A stretch of DNA of 64,000 bases from Mactra quadrangularis (Eukaryota > Mollusca > Bivalvia > Venerida > Mactridae), in the NCBI GenBank assembly GCA_025267735.1, contig CM046303.1:46389380-46453379 (forward strand), read 5' to 3'. Positions 40,201 to 55,200 of the stretch are shown here, one piece after another. Positions within the stretch are counted from its first letter, which is position 1; each line of letters opens with the position of its first letter. The position numbers were made by a program, and so were the translations under genes. The notes below the pieces were generated by a model. It saw only the letters and a program-made list of their open reading frames with translations. It made no database searches and was not told the DNA's origin.

Positions 40201-43200
40201 AACAAACTGACCAAAGGTTATTCAGCCACTATTCCAACACATAAGGCTTTCCATATAATGATATAATCATAGTATTAACAGGTCTGTGAGATCAAAGCTT
40301 GCCTAGTTTAACAAAACACCATCGGAGCTTAAGTCCGAGCCTACCCTAAAACTTGTCCGAGCTTACTTAAAAATCATGGGACATATTTCAAAGGAGATTA
40401 GAAAGTGTCTTGCGAAGTCTAGAGTAAACTTATACTTCAGATTACATATTTAAGCTTATAATGTAAAATCTATCATACAATAAATCATCGTATCAATGGT
40501 TAATATGATCTTAGAAGATAAAAGAGATTTTAATACAAAAAATGTCATAGTTAAAACATTATAGATTGTACATATATGAACTTATGTCAGAACATGTGTT
40601 CTGTAAAAATTTAATGAATATATTATCAGTCATGTATAAATTAGGATGACTTGCATCTAATGCTAGGTTTACATCTGGCCACGATCTCCCCGATTAGCCA
40701 GAGGCTAAAAAATCTAAGAGCTCTACGATTAAATGGTATACTCCACATTCTGTTACGCTTCCTTATGAAATCAGCACGTTTTGTTGCGCTCTACTGCGCT
40801 TTGCTACGATCGAGCCCACGATTTGATCACGTTCTGTTACGCTTTGTTGCGATCAACATGATTGGCTTCTACGCTCCACCACGTTCCGTTACGTCCTGTT
40901 AAGATCTCCCACGACAAAGCCGCTTTGTTGTGATCTCCTGCGATTTGACCTACGATTTGGGACAAATGACCACGTTTTACGTCACGATTTGATATTTAAA
41001 CAAGAAATAATTCTTTCCCAGTGACGCGGGGTGAAAAAATGTGTCCATGCTGGTCCCGATCTGTTGCGATTGTACTCCACGTTCTATTACGTTCTGTTAC
41101 GCTTTAGTATGTTCCGTTACGTTTTGTTACGAAGGCCACGCTCTGTCACGATTAGAAAATGAATAGGGGCAATTGTGGTGAAATTTAAGTTTGATTTAAA
41201 ATCTGTCCCGATGCCCACGATGTCCCCGATTCAACCACGTTCTGTTACGCTCCCCCACGATCACCCCGATTTGACTCCACACTCTGTTACCTTCGCCACG
41301 ATGCTCTGGAATCGGGGACATCGTGGTAATTGTGGCCAGATGTAAACCTAGCATAAGCAAACAAAACATGTGGAAAATACTGATTATTTAGAAAAAAGCA
41401 ACAACTTTAATTTCGTGAAGTCTTTCACTTGTGAAAACTTTTAATTTGGACTACATTGAAAGATAATTAATCGAAAGATTATTATCATTTTGAGTAATTT
41501 ACCCGACAACATTATGTACAGAATTTGAATGTTCAAAACTTTACTATATCATAAAGTATATACACATATTAGGGAGACTTGTTGAAATATTTTATTCAAG
41601 TATATATACTAAATTTTCTGATACATGTATTTTGATACAAACATCAAGAAGATCATTAGGTAATTATCAGTAAACTAATTAGTAAAAACCTAATGTTTCA
41701 AACCCTGCTTTCAACTAAGCACTTATAAAAATAAAGCAAAATAAAAATTAAGCCTCATGGCTAGCTCAATTGGTAGCTTGCAAGTCTACTGATTGAAGGG
41801 TTGTGGATTCGATTCCTGGGCAGGGCAAACTTTCGTGAAGCTTGGTCGTGAAATTATTTCTAAAGAGCCTGTCTCCCACCTACAAATGATTCTTAATCAT
41901 GTAAGGCAGTTGTCACTGACAAAAGTATACGCCTAGTAGTTGATTAACAGCAGGGCTCAAATTTAACCAAAAAAATGACTTGCCAATTTTTGCTAGTTGA
42001 TTTTTTATTAACTCGCAAAATTTAAAAAAGCACTCGCATTTTTTCTCCAATTTTTTTACTCTACAAACAGAGTCATTACCAGTGAACTCAGTAATATGTC
42101 AGAATAAATTTAGCTTTTGACATCGGAGACACATACATTGTATACTTCCGACACTCATTGTAACATGTAGAGATACAGGTAAGTAAAGCAAAATGATTGT
42201 ACTATCGATCTTTCTGGTCGTTCTAATCCTGATTTGAGACTCATTTGTGTAGACTGCATTTACTTTTGTGGTGATTTCAACTTAAAATAAAAGTTATTCG
42301 CAATTTCTAAAATCCACTCGCATTTTGCAAGTATGCGAGCTTAAATTTGAGCCCTGATTAACGGGTAAATCCAGAGATTTAGTCTTTCCAGGAACCGTGA
42401 GTATGTTGACTGACCACTGTTATATAACCAATACAATGTGTTGCTATGGGTGTTAAACCCAACAACAAAATAAAAAATTACTATAATGTATCGGGTTTCT
42501 ATGTAGATATAAAAAGTAAAACATAATTTTCACAAAAATCTAACTCAATATAACACAATCTAATTCTATGTACAAAGCATGGACTTAAAATATTTAAATC
42601 AAATACATTTTGCATTAACAGGTATAAAGCTCTTTAAAAGATTAAGATATCATTTTCTCATTAATTTTATGTTATCTGATAAGATTTGACTTACAAAACA
42701 AAATGTATTAACTTTGGATAACAAAAAATATAAAATTAAACTTTCAAAATACATTGGGTCAAGTTTTTAAAAAATTTTTTTTCGAAATATGTTATCTCCC
42801 TTTTCAATTCAATTTGAATAAGGTTTCAGAAGTTATCTCCCTTGTATGCATTATCTAGGCAAATCTTTTTTAAATTGAGTTATCTCCCTTTCAAAATAAT
42901 TTCATCAAGGTAACAAAAGTTGTCTCCCTTAAAACTAAATTTAAAAAATACTTGAAACTAAATTCTGTAATAAAAAGATAGAGTGATCTCCCTTATCTGG
43001 TTTAAAAAACAAGGTATCAGAGGTTATCTCCCTTGACTACTCTATTTTAGGAAGACTTGACATACATGTAGGGCACGTTCCGCAAGGCAATCGCTAGATA
43101 GCGATTCGTCCTCTGGTACCTTTCTTGCACCAAAAGTATTTACTATGTGACACCAAATCGAGGGTACCAGGGGACGAATCGCTAGCTAGCGATTGCCTTG

Positions 43201-46200
43201 CGGAACGTGCCCATAATATCTACCATCATCTAGCATCTATACTGAAGTATACTAGGTAACTATGTTACTATAATTATCTCCCTTTCATATAATTATAGTT
43301 CATTTTACATATTTTACGAGATTTGTCTCCCTTTAGAAAAAAAAGAGATAAGACAGAAGGAGTTGAAGTTCTTATAAAAGGAAACATCAAAATTACCCAA
43401 AAGAAGATTTGCACAGCAGTAAATGAAAAATAGACAGAAACAATGTCTTAGCCAGAAAATAACACAGAACAGCCTTATGCCAGAAAATTTATTTCATACA
43501 TCATTTTATGTAAATGTATGTACCAACCCAGCTCGATAGCGCAGTTGGTAGTGCGCCAGGATTTGGAATCTCGTGCTCAAAGGGGTGTGGGTTAGAATCC
43601 CGCCGGGGAGGTTATACCCTTCCATGAAAATTTGACAATAATTTCGATTTTCCTCCATTGATTTAGATAATATGGAGAAGTTTCCGGCCTTGTGGAAGGG
43701 TAGGTGAGTACTGGTAATAGACAATGGTCCAGGAAAGCTAGGTTAGGTGCGCTGGACGTCGCAAAATGACCTAAATTGTGTTGACACGGCGTTAAATCTA
43801 GTAAAAAAAAGTGCATGTACTCATAACATTCAAAATAATTTATTTAGTTGTGAAATAAAAATGGTACACATGGAATCATTAAACTAGAAATACAGAAACA
43901 GTCTCCACACTTTAATTAAGTAATAAAACAATTATATATAACAGTTTTGCAGGTAAATTTGGGAACCTAATTCATCAAAATAATTATTCAGAACCAGCAA
44001 AGTTTCTACAGCAAATAGAAAAAAAGAAAATAATTTATGTTTTTAATTTCAATAAGTTATAGAACAAAAATGTGCACACAGCACTTGTAGAAAAAAATAA
44101 ACAAAATATAAGATAATGGGTTAAAATGCAAAACTAGAGTAACTCTGTATAAATTTAGACCATCCAAGAGCTATTCAAGAAACAAAAGACAAGCAGGCAA
44201 GAGAAGATATCCTATGAAAAATCTGTAAGAGATATTCAGAGTAGATCTGTAACACAGAAAGAGAAAAGATCAGAGAAATAAAAGACTTTAAAACTACCCA
44301 GTGTAATGTATCTGACATTTTGTATGTCAATGTTTACTATAACTTACTCTGTTTCCATTTTGACCAGTCTAAAAACATTAATATACATAGAACATAAAAA
44401 AGATTATTAGTTAATACAAAAAATGGAGTCAAAAGCAGTTGAAACAGAAGTTTGATGATTTCAAAGCATAAAACACATAATTAATGTAGAAAATACATCA
44501 GTTACATTTCATCTCTTCACAATAGCTTTTAAGATAATTTTAAGTATACAGGTACAGTCTACGAAATTAAGATATGAAAGTGGTTGTCCAAACAGACCAT
44601 TTACAAGGGGTTTCCCCATGTTTAGTAGTGGACTGTGGCAAATCCACATCAAAATTTGTCGCGGACGATTACATTCGGTTGTGCGGGTGCAAATAAAGGG
44701 ATAATTACCACTGCAATTAATATAGTCCGCATTATGTGTTAACAAGCAGACGATAAGAAGCACGTGTATATCTTATCTAGTTTATGTAAGGTAAAGGTCC
44801 CTTGTATCGCTTCCATGAGAAGTATACAGCCATATACTCTGCCAAAACCCCATGTCTGACAGCGCTATCGGCGCTTTGATTAGAGAAAGTACTATATCTC
44901 ATTTTGAAGAATTTTGGTTGCTTAAAAGACATTGTTGGTTGCCTGAACTAAAAAGTGGCTGTCCCAGGCAACCAGACACCCAGTAATATTGTAGACTGCA
45001 TATATTTATAAATAGGAAGCATGTATCCAACAACTCAGATTTGAAGTACAGTGGATCTTGTGTTAAGCGACCATCAAAGGGAGAAACAAAAAGTGGTCGT
45101 TTAAGACAATGGTCTCTTAAGACAAATTTTGATTCCCGACATTGAAGCCGTCCTAACATTCTAAAATTCGTCATTTTCGTAGAACATTAATCTGTCAACG
45201 GGACGATTTTAACTGATGGGCTTTTATCTAAATTTCGTCAAATGCATACAAATAATGGGCAAATCGATTTTTCTCTTTTTTAAACATCCTAAATTCAGCT
45301 TCAAATTGCAATAATTTATTACAAATAAGTGAAACTTTGATTTAAATAATGATTGCGAAACATTCGTTTTCTTTTCGAACATGTTAAAATCCGTAATTCC
45401 CGGACATTTTCGCGATAAAAACAACCAATATTTAGGTCATCAGAGTAAAGGCTGTTACATTTAAAACTGTGAAATTTACACAATTTATAAGAATTAATTG
45501 TGATAATTGTCCAACACACCAGCTTATTCTTTGTTCTAACAAGCGCTGCAAACTTCAAGCGTAAAAATGTTGGCCTCGTTTGAAATTGAATGTAGAACTT
45601 GACGCTATTTTCAGAAAACGTGTTTATAATGTCCTCAATATTGACCTTTCTTTGTTTAAATATACAAATTGTTTCTGCTTACGTATTTTTAATAAATATT
45701 ACTTTACACGTTCAACGCATGTATAAAAAGTCAAATTTGCAGTCTCTTGAAATGTTTTGAAAACGATAACTCTCCACGGTACGGTAAGTACGATACGGGA
45801 CTAATTGTTCAATGCGTATTATGTAATTGCATTATGATTGGATCGTATTAGTGTCACGCTGTTGATTGTCCCCATTTACCCCTTTATCTTACAGTATTTA
45901 TGACGGTCAATTATTGATTTTTAGAGTCCGACATACGACTTTAGGTGATAGACATTGTGACGACGTACTCCCGGTGTATATCTCTAATTACTGGGTTTTA
46001 TCGATTTTCGCCAAATTCGATTTATATGAGCCGGTCGTTTAACACAAATAAGTCAGTCAGTTTCGGCCAAAATAAGTGGTCGCTGGTCGCGTTAGACAAA
46101 AGTCGCTTAAGGCAAAGATTTAAAGAGTTAAAATGGTCCGTGGGAAATCAGAGTGGTCGCTTAGTGCAAATGGCCGCTTAGGAGACGTGGTCGCTTATGC

Positions 46201-49200
46201 AAGATTAACTGTAGTTAAGTTGGTTATAGGTTTCTAAAGTGTTTTCAATAAACCTGCTATTTGTAGTGACATGGAGTCATACTAGTGAAGAAGCCTATAA
46301 ACAAATTGCTATACTTTTACATTGTTCAGTTTACAAATGCACGGCTCTCAGTACAAGGACCCATAATTCTAGTATAAACAAGGTGAATGTCAGATAATGA
46401 ATCAAATGTAAAATACTTTAATTTATTACAACTTCATGATACTCAGGATGAATGCAACAACCCAACTTAAGACAAATAAGTATCACAAACATTCATGGAA
46501 TGTAAGAGCCACCTTAATAAATTGCCGACTGAAAGATTTACGTCAGCTTAAAATCTATGTTAACAACTTAAAGCATTGTAAAAAGCATAGCTCTGCATAA
46601 TTTTTACGTCTATAAGCCATTAAGAAGTAGAATTATCCCATTTTGAAACTTAAGATATTGTAAGATTGGATTATTTGATTAACATTGAAAACAGATTTAC
46701 TTTCTCACTTTATTCAAATCAGACCTTACGGTCTATTGGCCCAAATAAATGAAGCACAAAAAGACATGTATTAAAGTACAACAGAAACGAAACTTGAAAC
46801 TTCTTCGAAATCTGATAAATTTCATTGTATTGACAATCTGACTGTTTGAAGAGCATTGTTTTTACTCATAAGTGATTATTTATGAATGTAAGTGTTCATT
46901 GCACAGCATGATTTGAACATACTTCAAATGGCATTTTACTCAAAAGGTCACAACTTTATACATAAGATGAAAGCTTGGTCACATACAAAAATTATACAAT
47001 AATCTTGTCTTATTTTATGCCTAGTTTTAAAATTTACAGTCTAGAGTATCATTGTAATTTGATATTTTTTTAGCTCAATGCAAGACAAATGCAAGTGATT
47101 ATTTTGACAAAATTGAGTTGAGATCTTTAACAATTCAACTATTAAATAAAGTACACACTTTATCTTAAACTTTAAACTAAACTTATCACAAAACGTGATA
47201 TATTCCACTGCCATACTGTTATATTTCCACTGCCAAACTGTTTTATATCAATAAATGTCTTAAAAAACAAGTACTAGATAAATATTATATCTTGGGTTTT
47301 TACAATATTATAAGAGACCAATGTTCTGTAACAATATTCTGTATACAAAAAACCGTTGACTGAATTGTTTAGAGTTAAGGTTCCTGCAATAAGAAATTTT
47401 TATTCATTCAAACGATTCCAGTTTTCTGGATGTTTTAGGGGTCAAAATTCGCAATAAATTCCCATCAGTGTACCTTGACATTGAACAACTTCAGGGCATG
47501 ATAATTCTGAATTCAACAGGTTGATTGGCTTGGTGACAAATTTTGTGACCTGACGAAAGCCTTTTGACATAATAGAATTCCCCTCACACACATACATGGA
47601 TGTTAGAATGCCAAATTACATGTACTACATTAAACAGAACTTTGGCAGGAATTTATGCAGATGAACCTTAGAAATCTTGAATCCTCAAAATTGTATTTGG
47701 AATACCCAAAATTAGTGCAAAAAAAAAATGGAGGAATCCTTAATACTGGTACTAAAATTGTTAGGATTTCTCAGGTCCCACTGTAATACAATTTGTTGAA
47801 ACTTGTTGAAATTTTAGCTTTAAATTTATTCATTACACTACAAATTGTTGAATTATTAATCATATTATAATATTAAAAATAAGAGACTATAGAAAATGAA
47901 GATATAATCTTATACATGATCATAGTTGATCTCTGATAATGATGTGTGTACAACTGATCAGTATGCTTAAATACAAACATTTTTATTTAATAGAAAATCA
48001 GACTAATATTGACTTTATTCATATACTCTTCATTTTATCACTTTATATTGAGCATGAAATATGACCGTCTGCAAATAGTTTTTGTTTGACTCAAGAGTAT
48101 CTCATGTATTAAGCCTTCAAATCAAAACAAAGATTAATTTAAGTAAAATTTGTCATGTTTTCGACATTTCAGTGTTTTGTTGTAAAATTTGTTGAGACAG
48201 GTGTTAAAAATTCAAATGTCATTTTTCAGCAGAATTTTGAATAAGTAACTTTATTAATAGTCTATGATTCACAAACCGAGTTCAATGAATAAACAAAATG
48301 AATGAAATATACATGGCATTTGTACAGAACAAACACTAGAAATGAATAATGCAGACACGAGGACTGGTAACGAGCAATGAATAAATTGGCACCGACGTAC
48401 AATACATTAGCCATAGTAGATTGAAAATCTATACAATATAAAAGAAATATTGACCAGTTAACGAGTGTATACAAGAAAATCATGAACAGTATCAGTTCTA
48501 TAGAAAATAAATGAACTTGTTGATTTGATCTTAACACTGTTAAAATTGATTTCTAATTATGAATGTTGAATGTTTCCATACTGAATAAACTATGATTGTA
48601 CAGCATATCTGAAGTACTGGATATCAAATATTGTGAATGTTCTATAAAAGAATGCTGTCCTACTTCAACGAGAGAATATGAATATCAAATAAAAGAGTTG
48701 GCTTCTCTTAAAAAGGAAACCAACTGATACTGTCAAACTGTTATGTGCTTAAATCAAAGAGAATTGAAGAAAATCAACAAAATCAGTAAGTTTAATTAAG
48801 CAAAACAAAATTAGAATGATGCATTTACTATGCTCCAAACTTAGTTTTATTTCTGGTAGGGTTTTTTCAAGAAAGCTGTTCTACTTCAATTAGCATTATT
48901 AAAAGCATTGACTTTATTATTGACTTTTTAATGGTTACTCTCAAACTGTTTACATGTTCTTGGCTTTTACTCAGATTGGAAATAAATCATTACTCTCAAA
49001 CTGTTTACATGTTCTTGGCTTTTACTCAGATTGGAAACCAACAGTTACTCTCAAACTGTTTACATGTTCTTGGCTTTTACTCAGATTGGAAACCAACAGT
49101 TACTCACTAGTGTCAAACTGTTCCTTTCTTAAATCAAAGAAACATTAAGAAAATCAGCAAATTTCAGAAAAATAAACTAATAGAACAGATGCATAATTCT

Positions 49201-52200
49201 ATCCATTCCTAGCTTAGTTTTATTTCATTGTTTCCATTCAATTTTGATGCGTTCCTTACTTTTATCAATACTACAATAGCATTAAATGATGCATTTATTC
49301 AATGTAGTAAAGAGCAGTTGATTTGGCTATAGTAGAATTGTCTGTAAGAGTCTAAAACATATCTTGAGTTTTGGACATGATGTCTGTTAGAATCCAAGTT
49401 TTAATCTATACTGAGGGTCCGGGTGGATTTTTGCTAACTGTACAATCTTCTTTAACAAAGGTTTAGTTAAGTGCTCACCAAAAACGCATTAAATGAAATT
49501 AACAACATATATTAATATTACTGAAATAACATTAAAAGAAAATTTTAAAGCAGAGATATCAATAGTGATGGGAAAAAGTCTAAGCATTTATTTGGCAAGA
49601 GGAAGTTAGTTTAGAAAATAATAAAATATCAAATGATAATTAAAGAGTTATATGTAAAATGATTACAATTGTAATATGGATTGCACACAGGTGCTTGTAG
49701 ATTGCATGATTATATATAAAGCCAAACTGATTATACTTGTCAAAAAATAATAATTACACAAACAAATGAATATTGATCATAGCAGTAACTTTTAAATAGC
49801 TTTATCACACATACCTGCCCTGCGTTCAGTTACCGCAAATGTTACAAAACGTTCCATAACGATACATTCGGAACTCCTCCGCCATTCATTGCGATTAATC
49901 TCGGACCAATTTAGACGCAATTTTGAAACTACCGGTGTTGAAGTAAACAAATATATGATTGTTTAGCCATTGAGTGATGTTTTGCTTTATAGTCAGTAAA
50001 TTTTGAAACATCACTCATGGCCTTAACGATCGCATATTTGTGTATTAGATTAGATTATTCTCAGCGAATGGCCGAGGAGTTCCGAAGGTATTGTTATGTA
50101 ACGTTCTGTAATGTTTTGAGTAATTGAACACGCTACTGTTTTAGTATTATAAGCATACACACAACTGTAAACCATTGGCTAGTTTCCTACATAATTTATA
50201 TTATATCACTAGCTAGCACTTCACTCCCTGGTACCCCCAATTTGATATCACTTACTTATTACTTTTGGTGTAAGAAGGGTACCAGAGAACAAAGCGCTAG
50301 GTAAAGATTTCCATAGGAAACTGGCCACATGTTTAAATAGTATTCCCCAAGTACTTTTCTCATTGGTCATTTAAGTCAAAGTTGAAATTTGGCAGGTTTC
50401 AACTAAGCTTGATTTTCAAAAATTTACGTGACATTGCCAAAACAGAAATGGCTAGTGTCCAAAACATTAAACAATGTCAATCAAAGCTTATAAAATGAAT
50501 CTGCCTTAGTATTCAGAGCATATGAAGGTACATATAAAATATTCTACAATAATACACTATAATAAAGGTTTTACCTTGAGGTGTAAAGTGAAATTTAACT
50601 CCATGACTTCTCATATGATCTAATGATACTCTGAGATAACCTTGAGGTGTGGTGTTCCCTGAACTCTGTAAAATATACATTATAATAATATTAATAATTA
50701 TATACGTTGAAGTTGGAAGTTTTGAAAATACTGAAAACCAACTCTTAAAATACTGAAATAGACAGATTTCATATACATATAAGTTAGGATATTACAGAAT
50801 AATTTATTCTCAAAATACTGAAATTGGTGTAAATGGGATGCAAGATGAAAATTTGGAAAAACCTGAAAACTGTAATTTGAAACCATTTTTCTTCATAATT
50901 TAATAGCAAAACATCGTCTAATTTTTTTTGTGAAAAACCTGAACTTCAGGCATATGCCTGAAAACTTGCACCCATGGTGTAAATAAAACTTGCACCACTG
51001 TAATTATAATAAAACAAAGTTAAAGTTTGAGTGCTGTTAAAAGTCTCAGCTTTCATGTACTTGTTTAGCCAACTGAACTAATGTGTATGATAACTAATGA
51101 TTATTGAAATCACATTCAAGCAGGCACAAGGGCGGACCCAGAATTTTTTTATGGGGGGGTCCTAACTTTTCTAGGGGGGGGGTCCGAACCTCGAACCACA
51201 ACCACATTATACACATTTTGCAGAAAAAATGCAACATATTGATAATAAAAAAGTACGTAACCATTAAATCTATGTTAAGCACAGAGAAAAATTGCTTCAT
51301 GTTACATAAAAATGAATTACAAGCAAGAAATACACTAATAGACATGTACATTTTCCAAATTCTTGGGGTATCCGGACCCCCTGAACCCCCCCCCCCCCCC
51401 CGCTGGATCCACCCATGAGGCAAACCTATACAGTATCCATTTACAACTGGGTGGAGTGAATGAATGAATGAATAATGCATTTATATAGCGCAAAAATTAT
51501 GTAGACATATTCTATTGCGCTTTACAAAAGTCCTTCCAATGTCAAATAGTATTAAAACACAGCACTATGTACAGAGTTAAAAAAATACAGTATCTAAACA
51601 CGGTGAGACTTGGAATGTCAAAATTAACAGATCAATTATGGAACTGGTGGAACAGGTGTGTTTTGAGTTGAGCTCTAAATAATGCTTCACATTGAATGTT
51701 TTTGAGAGAACTTGGAAGATCATTCCATAACTTTGCACCAACTACAGCTAATGACCGGTCTGCAAGTTTTGTTCGTCGTCTGGGAATAGAGAAGTTGATA
51801 TCGCTTTGTGATCGCAATCTATAACGACATTTAATCTCATTAAACATTTCCTTTATATACATTGGAGCTGTTCCTGTGATGACACGAAAGACCATAATCA
51901 GGATTTTAAACATAACTCTGGCTTTAACTGGGAGCCAGTGAAGTTGTTTCAATAGTTCAGCACTGGGATGGTGGTATGACACATTAAACACAACCCTTGC
52001 AGCATGGTTTTGCACTCGCTGTAGTTTGTTAATCTGGTATGCTGGAATGTCAGAGTAGAGACTGTTACAAAAATCTATGTGAGAGTGCACTAATCCATGT
52101 ACCAAGGTTTCAGTAGATTCTTTGGTAAGATATTTTCGTAGTGTTCTTAGATTGCGTAGCTGAATATTGGCTATTTGACATTTTTTCTGAATATGTTTGT

Positions 52201-55200
52201 CAAGGCTCAAAGTATTAGTCATGGTTACCCCAAGGTCTCTGACTTGATCGACACACTTCACATTAAATCCACCAACATTAATACTCTCTATATTTAATTT
52301 TTTCAATTGCTGTTTGGTTCCATACAATATTATTTCAGTTTTTGATTCATTCATTTTAAGTTTATAAGTTGTCATCCATGTAATAACATCATTAAGGCAA
52401 TGGTCAAGCTGGGCAAGCACCGAGGACACATCAATTGGATTACCCGCCTGAATGGAAAAACCAAGCTTGTGGTCATCTGCATAACCATACAGCTTTGCAG
52501 AGTATTTTTGAACAACCTTGCTTAGGGCTGAGATGTACATGGTAAAAATAACAGGTCCTGCACAAGAACCCTGAGGGACTCCGAATCTCAAAGGTTCACT
52601 TTCTGACTTGCACTGATCTACTATGACTGACATTGTACGGTTGGTTAAATATGATTCAATCCATTTTAGCGGCGTACCATGTATACCAAAGTCATTTTGT
52701 GGAAGCTCTAGCAATATTGGAACGTCAATAGTATCGAAAGCAGCACTCAGATCTACCATGACCACAATTGTCACTTTATTGCTGTCAATGTTTTCCAGTA
52801 AATCATGATACATTTTCACCATCGCCGTTTCGACACCATGATACTTTCTGTATGCACTTTGGTACGCTGGCAGAAGGTTGTTGTTCTCAATATATTCATT
52901 TATTTGGTTCAATGCTGCCTTCTCTAAAATCTTGGAGAGAAATGTCAGATTTGAGACTGGTCGATAATTTGGAAGTTCAAGTGTGGAACAACTGTACGTA
53001 AAATTACATGTAGCAGCATCCCCAGCAGGTTTGAACCCAAACCTCTCAACCGCTAAGTGCAGGTCCACTTGTAATCAAACCTTAGATGTATATTAATTTA
53101 TTTTTATTTTGCTCGATTGTGAAATGAGTTTTACAACTTAATCACTTTCGAGTCTGCTTCCAGGTCCTCCAGTGCTGAGCTAGTAGGATAAAGTTTCTTG
53201 CTCAAGGAAACAACAGGTAGGTTTTGGATGGGATTCAAACCAACGCAGAGCTGGCTATCCAATGATTACCAGTCCAAAGTCGTAACCCTTTGACCATGCC
53301 CGCTCCTGCCATCAAACCTCAGAAGCATAGTCATTGCCTTATAGACATGCCAGGTATAATTCTTAATGTTACTTTTATTGAAATATAAACAATTCACAAC
53401 CCATTTTGTACATGGAGAGATTTGATAATCTATGACTCAATTGTACATAAACTTGTTGTAACATGGTAGCTAGGGGGTAATACAACAAAATAATTGAATC
53501 AAAGAAAGGCAATCAATCATTTATGGGTGTTTCTAACTTTAAGCAAATCTTTCATTTGTCCATATGGGTAATATTTGCAGAAAAATTTCACGCCATGACA
53601 AATTTATACAATTACTGCACTTTCATACCCTATTTTAGAGTTTTAACTTCAATATTGATTTATTTCAAGGATATTTTATATCAAACTACTAGCATTATGG
53701 CCAATAAGCTTTGAGATCTATATCTGAAAATTATGATTTATAGCAAATTTATTATCTATTAGGAGTTATAGCAAAACAAGCGTATCATTATGTATTTAAA
53801 TTGTCAATGCTTAATCACTTGGGTGCGAAATTTCGATGAATGAAAATTTTTTCATATAAATCCACGTTAATTTAAATGATTTAAAGATAATCTGGCATCA
53901 AGTTTCGATAAATATGAGAGTCCAATTTGATAGTGTGACATTCGTACATTGATCGTCGACCTTGATTCAACTTTGTCGAGACAGAAACACGCCTTACGGT
54001 TAAAGAAATTTCAATTAACATATAATCTCCTAATCTAAATTTTAAATATTTTATCTACGGAGTGTACTAACCTGCCAGTCAATAAATTTTCTATACAAGT
54101 AAATGTGGCTTAGATTACGCACCATACAATTGACTTGAATCTAAAGACCGTTTTACGTTTTATCATTAACAATACTTTCATTTAAGATCCTATTATGATA
54201 GGGTGTAATAACTGTATCTAATCCTTTTATAAGGAGATGAACATCTAAAGTCGTTAAATAAATACTTATTCTCCGAGTTACGTCCAATTTTTATGCTGAC
54301 ATACAAATATGTGAAAATACAATACCGTATAAATATCAGTAAATAATCAGTAAATATCATAAATAAACTTTCAAACATCCATGAATACAATAAATTAGTC
54401 ACTGATATCAGCATTGTAAGGGTTTAGCGCAAAATGGTTGTAACTCACTCTTTTCTTACATTGAGATAAGACCAATTTCCGCTAAACCCTTGATTTTATG
54501 TATTTTGTATACATTTGTTAATACTAAAATCCAGGTTTACAAATATGGAGTGTTGAGTATATCTCACCATGTCAGCCAGTCTTTATATGATAAACTAGAA
54601 CCCTAGTTCAATGTGAGTCACTTTAGCCGACATTTTAGATTCCTGATAATATATTGTTGTGTATTGTATAGATAACAGTCTCAGGACAGGTATGTAGGAG
54701 CTGGGGCCACAGGGGCCCCCACAGCGGCCCCAATATTCTGGCAAGCACCGTGAGTTAATTTTTTTCATTACACATACTGAAAATCTTGAGGTCTAATACA
54801 AAATTTGTTCTTTAACAGGGGGCACTGAAAGTGCTTGCAATTGAGTTTCAGATGCTTACATTCACAAAAAATTTCGACTATCGGGAGGGGACACCCCTCC
54901 CATTACCACCCCAACGGCGGCCCAATATTCAGATCCTTACTATGCACCTGCAGGTGGTATAATAAAAGAAATATACAAAAATGTTCAATATACATGGGAC
55001 ATAGTTATAAATGAATACCAAGGTCACTTAAAGAAACATTAGTTGCACTAGACAAACAGCTAATTAACGAGAAGAGGTGGGCCTCTTTTCTGTTGAAATG
55101 CATATTACAAGTATGTTTGATTGTATTTTAAGCTATAATGAGTTTTTTTTCATATATTTATTTCAAGTTGGATGACCTGTCTTAACCATGAGTTACAAAC

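Larger units (their letters stand above)
39148..50574 (-). other. Intron 3 (11.4 kb)
   Basis: The longest intron. Apart from listed elements, 46214-48930 and 49130-50170 contain no feature I can support. Confidence 0.75.

Noticed and set aside
51104..51480. 104-128 aa Gly/Pro-rich frames
   Set aside because: They translate the G/C runs of a transposable element.
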